Below, one piece after another: positions 21,028-30,842 of a stretch of 64,000 nt of DNA. Source of the stretch: Podospora pseudocomata (Eukaryota > Ascomycota > Sordariomycetes > Sordariales > Podosporaceae); assembly GCF_035222375.1 (NCBI RefSeq), contig NW_026946366.1, positions 1,612,001-1,676,000 on the forward strand. The letters are read 5' to 3'. Within the stretch, counting starts at the first letter, position 1; every line of letters begins with the position of its first letter. The translations under genes were made by a program, and so were the position numbers. The notes beneath the pieces are model-generated. The model was not told where the DNA came from. It saw nothing but the letters and a program-made list of their open reading frames with translations, and made no database searches.

Positions 21028-23010
21028 CTATGCCAGCCATATATCTTGAAACTCCGAATCATCCTCCATCGCCTCGCCGTCCATTATACTGTAAACGTAA
21101 GCTGCCCCAACCATATGATGCACAACATCTCCTCCCTTCCGCGTCACAGGCCTGATAACGAACGGCACATGCGCACCGGGGAATATCACAACTTGGTCAC
21201 CAACCTGGACGTCTTGCAGCGTGGTCCCCGGCCTTCCCGTGCTGTCAACAAACGAACGCTGTCTTTGGACCTTGCAAGCACCGAGATACATGAATAGGTC
21301 ATTGGGTAGCTCTGTTTTTTCCTCGTCATATACATCGGACCAAGACTGTTTCTTGCCTGTCAATGTCAAGGTTTCAAACCCGGCGAGAAATACTTCTCCC
21401 CAAAGGCCATCGTCCGCTCGGGCCGTCCCGTCCACGTCAGAGTCGAGAACGGGAACCCGCCAGACGTTCTCAAGAGTCGAGGTTAGGAATTCCGAGTTAC
21501 CTGCGAGAGAAGCTCGGTACGTCTCGAGCATATCAATGAGTTCAAACAGCCATTTTGTCACAACTGCGTACCACTCTGCCGAATACTTCTGGACGGTCAT
21601 GTCCACCAAGGTCTTCCCAACGTTGACAACTCGGCCAACTATCCGCCCGGGAAGAGAAATGCGCGGCTCCCCATACGAAGCCTGACCGATTTCGGATCTT
21701 GCTGACCATTCCTCCCAACTCGTCCCCTTGGTGGCGTGATATAGGTTGTTTATAGGATGCCGGTCCTCGACTTTGACTGCAAGGGCGGTGCGGAACTCAG
21801 ATGTCCGGTCAACGACCCATGATGGGATCGCAACAGGGTGATGCTTGACGCTGAACAGCCTTTGGTAGCTGCTTAAAATGTTTGGGCCGTACTTCATTAG
21901 CAAGACCTTGCTCACGTCGAAAGACACTCTTTCCATGGTGTTGGTGCTTGAGTAATCAACCGGGATTTTGCAGCGATCCTCAGGTTGCACCATCCCCAGG
22001 ATGCCGTATATCATGTCCCTTTCGTCGGTAGCGTCAACCGTGTTGGACTGGAAGGTCACCTCCAGAGCCTCGAAAAGGGAAAGTCCGGCCTCTCCTACGC
22101 CTCGTTCCTGGGCATTGATCAGGCTGGCCTCGTAATTCGTACTCGCCGCCTCGAGATGGCCAAAGATCCCGATGATGATGTCCACGGCTTTGGCCAGGTT
22201 AGAATATTTGTCGTCCCCGATGCGCAGTACTCGGTGCGACACCGCCAGCAAGACAGACCAGATGTCTTTGACGTCTTCCCAGAGCACGAATTCATTCCCA
22301 CAGAGAACCATCGCGGCCTTGGCGAGCACAACCTCCTGAACGACCCACACGCGATGCCACCACGGCCGGTCGAAGAATAATCTCCACAGAGCTTCAAAGT
22401 CGAGTCGACCATCTTCATCACCACCACTGTCGGCGAGATCGACCACCTCCTCTCCCAAGCGGGCCATTCGCTCCTCGAACTGGAGGTCCTCCCGGTCAGT
22501 GATGGTCTCAATATTGATGTACCCTTCATCGGTCGAGTCCCGGTACATAGCCGCCAGTGTCCTGATTGTCTGGAACGCACCCCCGTCCGGCTCGGGCCCG
22601 AGCCAGATCAGCACATTCTTTGCAAGAGAGTACACCAAGTTCATGAGCCGAACCTGCACGGCCTTTTCGTCGTTGTTGGACTGGTTGATGCAGATGGCGT
22701 CGATCCATATCCGCGCGCTCATCTGGGAGGCGTGAAGCTGGGTGAGGGCCGTGAAGAGGTTTTTGGTGACTTGGAAAACATGACCGTCGAGGATGATGGG
22801 CCGGGTGTCATTTGCGTCGCCCCAAACGTAGGAGAGGGCATTGTAGACCGGTGTAGGTTCGGCATCGAGGAACGCGTGGCTCAAGCTGAGGTTTATGGAG
22901 GGTGAGTCGTCTAGATTCTCATGGCTAAGGGGTGGGTTGACAAAGTTGAAAGTGAGAAGGCGAATCTCGCGTCGGTCGTGGTCGAGGGGCGTATAGGAAA
23001 ACATGTTCAT
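21028..23010 (-). CDS. HET-domain protein 1 (heterokaryon incompatibility)
   Basis: Member of the HET family (PF06985) that triggers cell death when genetically unlike hyphae fuse. The reading frame is unbroken, one exon, 660 residues from the first ATG at 23010 (MNMFSYTPLD). The HET domain spans about residues 40-190: PVYNALSYVWGDAND, ARIWIDAICINQSNNDEKAVQ and NVLIWLGPE are the three classic blocks. Further on, RPWWHRVWVVQEVVLA is also family-typical. The C-terminal end (GDQVVIFPGAHVPFVIRP) matches the common HET C-terminal region that senses size of the complex. There is no NACHT or WD repeat array, so the trigger partner is elsewhere. A 5S rRNA gene and a second HET gene follow upstream on the same strand. 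Confidence 0.92.
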   Translation of the reverse strand: MNMFSYTPLDHDRREIRLLTFNFVNPPLSHENLDDSPSINLSLSHAFLDAEPTPVYNALSYVWGDANDTRPIILDGHVFQVTKNLFTALTQLHASQMSARIWIDAICINQSNNDEKAVQVRLMNLVYSLAKNVLIWLGPEPDGGAFQTIRTLAAMYRDSTDEGYINIETITDREDLQFEERMARLGEEVVDLADSGGDEDGRLDFEALWRLFFDRPWWHRVWVVQEVVLAKAAMVLCGNEFVLWEDVKDIWSVLLAVSHRVLRIGDDKYSNLAKAVDIIIGIFGHLEAASTNYEASLINAQERGVGEAGLSLFEALEVTFQSNTVDATDERDMIYGILGMVQPEDRCKIPVDYSSTNTMERVSFDVSKVLLMKYGPNILSSYQRLFSVKHHPVAIPSWVVDRTSEFRTALAVKVEDRHPINNLYHATKGTSWEEWSARSEIGQASYGEPRISLPGRIVGRVVNVGKTLVDMTVQKYSAEWYAVVTKWLFELIDMLETYRASLAGNSEFLTSTLENVWRVPVLDSDVDGTARADDGLWGEVFLAGFETLTLTGKKQSWSDVYDEEKTELPNDLFMYLGACKVQRQRSFVDSTGRPGTTLQDVQVGDQVVIFPGAHVPFVIRPVTRKGGDVVHHMVGAAYVYSIMDGEAMEDDSEFQDIWLA

Positions 23011-23324
23011 TGACAAGTTAGCGAATTGTTCTGAAGGGTATTTCTCATGATTCGCATGACATTACACAAGGCTTCTTTTTGGCTTCAAGAGGGGTTTCAT
23101 GACGTATACCTATTGTTTAGGCTATTGTACTACTTGGCATTCATCAGCCATCTCATAGCTAAACCGGTGCTTGAATGCTTGTCTTGGGGATAGTCCTCAC
23201 GCACCAATTACAACCGTTCAAAATCACCAACAACACCCCTTTTTGTAGTCTTCAGCACCAAAAAAGCATCGCGATACTTCCAATTGGATGGCAGCAGATA
23301 GAAAAGGTGAAAAAAGAGCCAAAA
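23011..23324. other. Intergenic, HET1 promoter / 5S 3' flank
   Basis: About 310 bp. It contains the T-rich downstream flank of the minus-strand 5S gene (TTTTTGGCTCTTTTTTC read on the minus strand), which should stop Pol III, and the HET1 promoter. No gene seen. Confidence 0.5.
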
Positions 23325-23443
23325 ACATACAACACCAGGGATTCCCCAGTGGTCACCCACCTGAGTACTGGTCTGGCCCTTGGCAGCTTATCTAGGGGAG
23401 AGCGGACGGGATCCCGAGTTTTCTGCCAGGTATGGTCGTATGT
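23325..23443 (-). rRNA. 5S ribosomal RNA (dispersed copy)
   Basis: A 119-nt minus-strand gene starting ACATACGACCATACCTGGCA and ending GTTGTATGT, so its ends pair as in all 5S RNAs. Internal blocks GGGATCCCGTCCGCTCTCC, AGTACTCAGGTGGGTGACCA and GGGAATCCC are the conserved fungal 5S segments, including the A box and C box of the TFIIIA/Pol III promoter. Single dispersed 5S genes, not tandem arrays, are a known feature of Neurospora-like fungi. Some variable positions differ from the Neurospora alpha type as I remember it, so it may be a variant isotype. Confidence 0.95.
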
Positions 23444-23596
23444 GGTAGTTATGGCTAGAACTTGCTATTATGAACGGAAACATGTCCATCAAACTACTTT
23501 CTCCTTCTCCCCACTCCCTTCTTGCCTTGGTAGCCAGTTCCCCCAGAGTCGATTCTTAACATGGGCAGCCAACGTCGAGAAATACCTACGCAATAA

Positions 23597-25643
23597 TCAG
23601 CTCCCTCTCTTTAAACTTACAATCACAAACTTTGTTAACTCGCCCATGCCAACCCGGACGTATAGATCCCCAAGCTCAGCAGAATTTTGCTTAACCAACA
23701 GCACATTCAGAGACTGCTTCTGCTCATCCTCTTCGTCCACATTCCGGGACACAACAACCGCCATAAAAGGGCCAGCAACCCTATCCCCTCGATCGAACAC
23801 CCCCCAACCAAGAACCTCCTCGACATCACCCCCCAACAGAGCATAGCACGCAGAATGCTCCTCAAAATCGATCACATAAGCATGGATATCACAACCCACA
23901 TCCCCCAACCTCTCACCAGAAGATCTCACCACCTCCACAGTCAGGCCCCTCAATAACAACCTCGCCTCTCTAACCATTTGATCATCAGGCATCACTCCAG
24001 ACGGCACACCCCCTTCAATCTCCACACAACATTCCACCCTCCCCTCCGGAACAAACGGCTCCCACGCCACCGGTCCTTCCAACGAAGCCCAAGACCAACT
24101 AGGTGCTCGCCGCGTCCACTTGGTCTTTTCCCCCAACTTCACTTCCTCCATCGCCCGATTCCCATCCGCACGCCACATCATATTCACCGCAAGCATGTCA
24201 CTCCCCGGACCCCCAACAGCCACCCCTGCGCAAAACGAAATACTATTCCTCAGATCCCTAGCCTTGACATTGGCAATCATACCCTCAACAGCAAATAACT
24301 TATCCTCCCCATAGGTAAGATCACACGCGGAGTAATTCTGAACAATGGCGCACCACGCCCAGGCGGGACCGTGGGAAACGGAGGCGCTGCTGCCGAGACG
24401 TTTTTCTTGATGCTGCGGTCGCCAGTCAGTTACATGCATCAAGGGAAATGGTGACAGTTGTTGATCTTACTGCTAACAAGACAAGACCATCCTCAGCAAC
24501 ACTATGCCGGATACACTCAAAGAACAGCTGTCCGACAAAAAACAGGACAATTCTCCGGCTCAGATTTCGTTCCTGGAGGACCCAGCCCCTGCTGTTCCAT
24601 ACGCTCGCGGTGACGACTTTGTCAAAGAAAGGGGTATGTGGTCCTACGAAGAATGTTCGGGGCTTTGTACGTCCCGGTGGTAGGTAAGAGAGCTCAATAA
24701 CGGACTGATTTGTGGTGGTGTCTCGAGGGTGAAACAAACCGCCGGTGGACGAGCTAGAACCCGTCGCGGCAATGGTAAGGTGGGCGTTTTGGTAGATGAG
24801 GCCCATTTGGGGTGCCTCTCGCAGCCAGTCGGGGCTATCATCTTGGATGATACAAAGGGCGTCAATCCAGAGGTAGCGGAGGCCGAGATTCCTCGTTGCG
24901 ATGACGGCATCGCGGAGGGTGGCTGGCATGGCGGATATGTTTATTCCCGTGGTGGTGTGTTCAGCCAAGTTCGACTTGAGGGTGCGAAGTTGTGTGGCTG
25001 CTGGACCCCAGCAGTAGCTCAACGCCGCGTATCGTCCCAGTGCATTCTGACGATCCGTCACTCTGACAAAGGGGGTGTTGTTAGTCTCGACGTCCAACAG
25101 CCTGGTGGGAAAGCGGGTTGTGGATGATGTGTCTGCATCCGCCAAGGGCACAGAGTTGCACTCTGTATGGCTTCTCAGACAGGTTTCGAGCCATGTCTGG
25201 ATTTGGCGGAAAGCTCCAGGGGAGTTTGGTGCTGGATGAAGAGCGTGGCCGGCAATATCCCCAGATAGAGCTGCATCACTTGATGGATCTGCCCAAGCAT
25301 GCAAAAAAGCTCGGGCGTTGGAATTAGTTACGAGAACTGTTATTACATAGAGCCCACGTCTTGTGTGTTCTACACTGTGGTATTTGTCTGAAGACAGCAG
25401 TACCTGGTGTACCCTCCCTTTCTTCAGCTTGATGGTGGGATGTGAGGCTTTGATTAGCTCGTCAAGTATTAACTTGCAAAACAGACAGAGACTTGAAGAT
25501 TGCTCCAGGTCTTAATAGGCTCGGTGGCGGTAGCCGAGTTGTTGACCGGTGGCTGTTGTGCGTATGGATGAGACTGTAAATGGTGATACACCACGACAGG
25601 AATCGCAGAGGCCTGAGGTGCTTTCCGTGTTCAGAGAGCTCAT
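23597..25643 (-). CDS. HET-domain protein 2, interrupted by an in-frame stop
   Basis: Second HET-family gene. The upstream ATG at 25643 begins MSSLNTESTSGLCDSCRG and reads in one frame to a TAA at 25512-25514 (codon 44), after which the same frame continues LEQSSSLCLFCKLILDE. The HET domain follows: LGRYAALSYCWGPA, YLWIDALCIIQDD and then SRGWVLQERNLS. An intron at 24413-24470 (donor GTAAGA, branch AACTGAC) joins to a second exon ending at 23597, with RAPSWSWASLEGPVAW. Length is about 660 residues. The two N-terminal Cys pairs either side of the stop are typical of HET proteins, so the stop probably lies inside real coding sequence. A splice removing 83 nt (GTGTAT donor to TTAAG acceptor) would keep the frame but drop a segment. 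It may be a weak or null allele. Confidence 0.75.
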
Positions 25644-27467
25644 GTTTACCTGGTAATTCTTGACAGGACTCAACAGTAAGGTCAGGTATCAAAGGTGGTG
25701 ATACTGGTTTAGGCTGGACGCAAAGGAATAGACGCAAGTCCAACAACCAGACCAATGGTGCCTTTTCTCGCCGCTTTTTGCTCCAATCAAGCGACGGTTC
25801 CCTGTACTCTTTACTTGGTCGCTATCTACAGACAGCTGCGCCGCTCACAACTCACAAAAAACTTACCCACGCCGCATAAAAGGATCAGCAAAATATCTCC
25901 ACAGAACGTTACCACTATTGTCGATGTTGGTGTTTGGATGCAGCAACGTTGGTTATGGTGGGGCTCGGCAAGTTTCCCTTCCACATGACGGCACGGCACG
26001 GTGATTTCCAGCCAGGATTTCGGGACCCGGCAGCTGGACATGATGGCCCGTGCCAAGAACATTCCAACGAGAATCGAGAAGATCATCAAAAATAGGTCCA
26101 TCTTCACCCAGGAGGCCAGAACAATCGAAGATCTTTCAAGTTTCACTTCAGCTGAAGATCATGAAGATCGACCTGAAACCACCTGGAATGTGATGAGTTG
26201 GAGGCTTTGGAATCGCAGATGCAACCACAACAGTTCGGCATAAACAAACTGAACGAATCGACGGAAATCAGAGCAGCCACCTCCACATCTCCTCCGCAAA
26301 CCTCCTTTCCACCACCACGAACCACGACAAGGGTTGTCTTCCGAAGGACACGAACGGGCACACGGGTAGGAGCAGATGGCGCAAAACAACGCCTTCTTGC
26401 ATCCCCATTCCCGTATCTTTCTTTTTGCCGACGGACCCCTCAACGTCAATATTACCGGCCCAATTCCTCAGAAATGGACGCCTCGGACTTCGGCACTGGA
26501 GGCAAGTTTGAGAGGTCGATAAAAAATCCCAAAAATGGAAATGCAAAAATACCGCTCTGACCAACATCAAAAGATTCAGGTCCCCACTGTCCCATCAACG
26601 TGGCTCGGATCAAACCCCAAGCGTTCTAGGCTCTTGGTTGGCGTTCAATAGTGACAGCTTGGACAGGAGGCCATCATGCCAGTCACTTGTCTGCAGCCCA
26701 ATCATCTCGGGGCGAAATCGAATGCCCATCCCCATACACAACAACTCCCATCTGATGCTGGCTCTTGGGGCTTCCCAATGTGGGAGGTAAGGAGTTTGCT
26801 GGTCACTGCAGCGAGTGCAGTGCGAGCGTTATTCCGGGCATCCAGTGCGGCTGGAAGCACTGATGGTGTGGATTGGCGGTGATGGAGTGATTCGAGATGA
26901 GCCCAGCCAATCACATCGACTCCTTTCGGCAAGCAGCCCCTCTTGGCAGCTCTTGGACCCTGGGATTCAGACGAACAAGCACCCCTGTCCCCAATAATAC
27001 GAACGTGGGAAGCGAACAGGGGGGGCCGGATAGGATAAGGCAGAGGTCGAGGCTTGGGTGAGATGCGGGATCCGCATTCGCCAGGGGGTCACAAGGTTCA
27101 TGCAGGCCTCACTCCCAATCTCCTCTCTCAGCTCGTCGACGGAAGAGAAAAAAAAAACCGATATGAAGAACGCTGTTGCCGCTCACATCGGCCTGTGGGT
27201 CGACTCCTGTTCTTCTTCTTCTCTTTCTTCTTGAACACCCCGTTTGTGCGACAGAAGAGACGTTCAGTCTTTCTTCTTCTCGGGCATTGTCGTCTGCTGT
27301 TGTCCGATCTTACATACGTTCGCTTTCCGCCATATCATTCACTCGCTCACTCGCTCGAATCCGAGACGAGATCTCACACATCGTACAACCCTCGCTATAT
27401 AGACCCGACATTTCCGTCATAATACCTAATGTTTTAGACAAGATCGCAACCAGAGAACCGAGACACA
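25644..27467. other. Long intergenic region and peroxidase gene leader
   Basis: 1.8 kb with the HET2 promoter and the leader of the peroxidase/WSC gene. Pyrimidine-rich runs near 27200-27300 (ttcttcttcttctctttcttc) fit a fungal 5' leader. Open frames are short and unsupported. Confidence 0.5.
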
Positions 27468-30400
27468 ATGAGAACCAGAACCAGCAAGGGCTCTATCCTT
27501 GCCGGCCTGCTCCTGGCAGCGGGAGCGGGAACCGGCAGGGCGGATCCGACATGGCCCGCACCTACCGATCAGATGGAGGAGATTGTTTTCCAGCTTCAGG
27601 GCATGGACGGGAGTTTGTTCAGTGATAACATCACGCCTTGTGATAATGAGGCCGCTGGGCCGGGGAGGGTGACAGCTAGCGAGTGGCTGCGCGTTGCTTT
27701 TCAGTATGTGACTTTTTTCTTTGCGAGGACGGTCTTTGAAAAGGGCAAGAGAAGGGTTTCTTGAGATTGAAGATGGAGGGGTTGGTTTTTGGAGAACTGG
27801 AAATGGGATGAGCATCCAACTTGAGAACAAATGCTGATGCAGACGACAGTGACATGGCTACCCATAACAGGTTTTTTGACCGGGGCGGTCTCGACGGCTC
27901 GTTGCAGTTCGAGCTTAGAAGCTCTGAAAACACGGGCCCAGGACACAACACCACACTCCAGTTCTACGCGACATACTTGTCCAGCCGGTCAAGTCTCGCA
28001 GATCTGATCGCGGCCGGAGCGTATGCCGCCGTTCGCGCCTGCGGAGGACCAGTCATTCCACTGAGATTGGGACGCAAGGATGCGCTGACGGCCGGCTCCT
28101 CTGGTGTTCCCCAACCAGAGAACTCAGTTGGCAGTTTCGTATCGCAGTTCGACCGCATGGGCTTCTCCCAGGCTGAGATGATTCAAGTCGTGGCCTGCGG
28201 TCATACGCTCGGAGGAGTTCACAGGACCGAGTTCCCCAACATCATTCCCGCCGGCGTGTCCAATATTCCCTTTGATACGTCCAAGGCCACCTTTGACAAC
28301 AGGATTGCCACCGAGTATGTGTCTGGTAACACCACCAACCCCCTCGTAGTTGGTCCAGCAATTGCTATCAACCGCCATTCCGATTTCAAGGTCTTCAACA
28401 GTGACGGAAACGCCACTATCAACACCATGACATCGCCCAGTGCTTTCCAGAGCATTTGCCAGACTGTTTTGCAAAAGATGATCGATGTGGTACCGTCCAC
28501 TGTGACTTTGACTCCACCTATCGCTCCGTACACCGTCAAGCCGCAGGATATGCAGCTCACTCTTCAGTCCGGTGGCGCCAGCTTCCTCCTTACCGGAAAG
28601 ATCCGTGTCCGGACTACCGAGATTCCCGGTAGCACCATCACCAACTTGGTTTTGACTTGGAAAGACAGGAACGGTGGTAACAGCTGTGGCTCTTTGTCAT
28701 CCTGCTCCACGACCGCTACTCTTCAGGGTATTGCCAACGGTTTCGATGACACCTTTGCCTTCTTCCCGATTGAGGCTACCATCCCTACATCGACCGGCAT
28801 CTCCTCTTTCACAATCACCATCAACCGCAACGATGGCTCGAGCCAGACATTCGACAACAATGGAAACACCTACCCCTTGTCGGACGCCGTTGTCTTGCAA
28901 AAGACCCAGAGCTGCCTGTTGCAGACATCAGGCCAACTCACTGTTGCGGCCGTTGTTCGCAACGATGTCGTCGGTGTTCCAGTGAACCTCGATATTGAGT
29001 ATCAGACGCCCCGTACCGGTAACAGCGGCAACCCAGTCCCTGCCATCAACACAGCTACTGTTCAAATGACCGAAGGTGACTGTGTCGGTCCCTACACTTT
29101 CTACTCGGCCAGCTACACCATCCCCGGCGGCCGCAGCTACAACGCCAGAATCAGCATCACTGCTGGCGAGCACACCGATGACTTCAACAAGGCTAGCATC
29201 TTTGGCGGCACATGTGGCAGCTTTACAGGCACCCTTGCCTGCGGCAACGTTACTGAGCCCGTTAGCACTACGAGCTCCTCGGCCACCGCCTCCAGCACTT
29301 CGACCTCGGTCTCGAGCAGCGTGGTCACAACCACGACTACCGGCAGCACCGGTGTTCCCACCCCTAGCATCAGACCCAGCGTTGGTGGCTACAGCTTTGT
29401 TGACTGCTGGACCGAAGGTGCTGGTGGCATCCGCGCTCTTGGCGGTGCGTCTTTTGCCTACGATGAGATGACTCTTGAATCCTGCGCCGCCAACTGCACT
29501 GGTTTCGATCTCTGGGGTACTGAGTATGGCCGTGAGTGCTACTGCGGAAACAGCCTTCACTCCAGCAGCTCCGAGGCTCCTGAAGCCGAGTGCAACATGC
29601 CCTGCGGTGGTGATCCGAGTGCCTTCTGCGGTGCTGGCAACAGAATCCAGCTCTATTCTACCACGGCCACACGCAGCACGTCTGCTACTCCCACGCCAAC
29701 TGCTACCTTGAGCACCAAGCCTACTGTTGGTGCTTATGTGCGTGTTGGATGCCAGACTGAGGCCTCTGCCGGTCGCGCCTTGTCGGGGAACAGCTATGCT
29801 TCTGATGACATGACTCTTGAGTCTTGTGCTGCTTTCTGCAGCGGCTTCACGTATTTCGGCACTCAGTACTCTCGCGAATGTCAGTTCTCCAGACGAGATT
29901 AATTTATAGGGATATCACTGACATAACAACAGGCTTCTGCGGAAACACTATCAATGGCAACAGCGCTCCTGCTCCCGATGCGGATTGCAGCATGACCTGC
30001 GCCGGCGACCCCTTCTCCTACTGCGGTGCTGGCAACAGATTGGAGCTTTACATCCTGGAGACTGCGTCCACCTCAACCACCGGTGCCCCTCCTGTCGAAG
30101 GTTAGACAGATCGCCTTTTTCCGAATCTTGGACCAACAATTTCCTAACATCTTATCTAGTTACGACCACGGCTACTGCCACTGCCACGTCTACCACTTCT
30201 GCTGCCCCCACAGGAACACTTTCCCGCGTGCCTACCGTTTCTCCCTATAGTTACGCCGGCTGCTACACCGAGGGCACTGGCTCCCGCGCCCTCACCGGAA
30301 AGAGCACTTATGACTCCGAGATGACCCTCGAGTTCTGTGCCAGCTATTGCTCTGGTTACAAGTACATGGCCACCCAGTACAGCGCCGAGTGCTTCTGTGG

Positions 30401-30842
30401 GAACACGCTTCACTCAACTGCCACTGAAGCCGCCCAGGGCGACTGCTCCATGACCTGCGCCGGCAACGAGTTCCAGTATTGCGGAGGCCCCAACAGACTC
30501 GAGCTGTACGTCCAGGAGGACGTCGAAGCCCCAGCTGCCCCTTCCCAGCCAGAGACCGTTGGCAATTGGACCTTTTACCAGTGCAGAACAGAGGGAAGCC
30601 CAGGACGCGCCTTGGCTGCCGAGACATACGCCGCTGACACCATGACTCTCGAGTCTTGCGCCGACTTTTGCGCTGGCTACACTTACTTTGGTACCGAGTA
30701 CGCTAGGGAGTGCTTCTGCGGTAACTCTTTTGGTGTTGGCTCGATCGAGGCGCCTGCGGCAGAGTGCTCCATGACTTGCGCGGGTAACGGATCACAGTTC
30801 TGTGGTGCTGGTAATCGTCTGAGTATTTATCAAGCTGCTTAG
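27468..30842 (+). CDS. Secreted hybrid heme peroxidase with four WSC domains (HyBpox-type)
   Basis: A secreted protein of 1038 residues with signal peptide MRTRTSKGSILAGLLLAAGA. The N-terminal part is a heme peroxidase of the hybrid type described in ascomycetes: distal Arg75 and His79 in LRVAFHDM and proximal His197 in ACGHTLGG. It should use hydrogen peroxide as oxidant, at the cell wall or outside. After a long beta-rich middle region and a Ser/Thr-rich linker come four WSC domains (about residues 593-680, 705-795, 840-925 and 940-1035), each with eight cysteines in the pattern CWTEG...TLESCA..C...GREC.CGN...C...C.G....CGAGN. WSC domains bind wall glycans. Exons are 27468-27703, 27850-29879, 29933-30100 and 30160-30842. 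The codon for the distal His is split by an intron. Confidence 0.88.

Noticed and set aside
21028-23016. HET1 start at 23016
   Set aside because: That position is a TTG codon; the first ATG in frame is 23010, which I used.
24426-25304. HET2 start at 25304
   Set aside because: The codon there is TTG and the open frame continues upstream with HET-like sequence, so the gene begins farther 5' at 25643.
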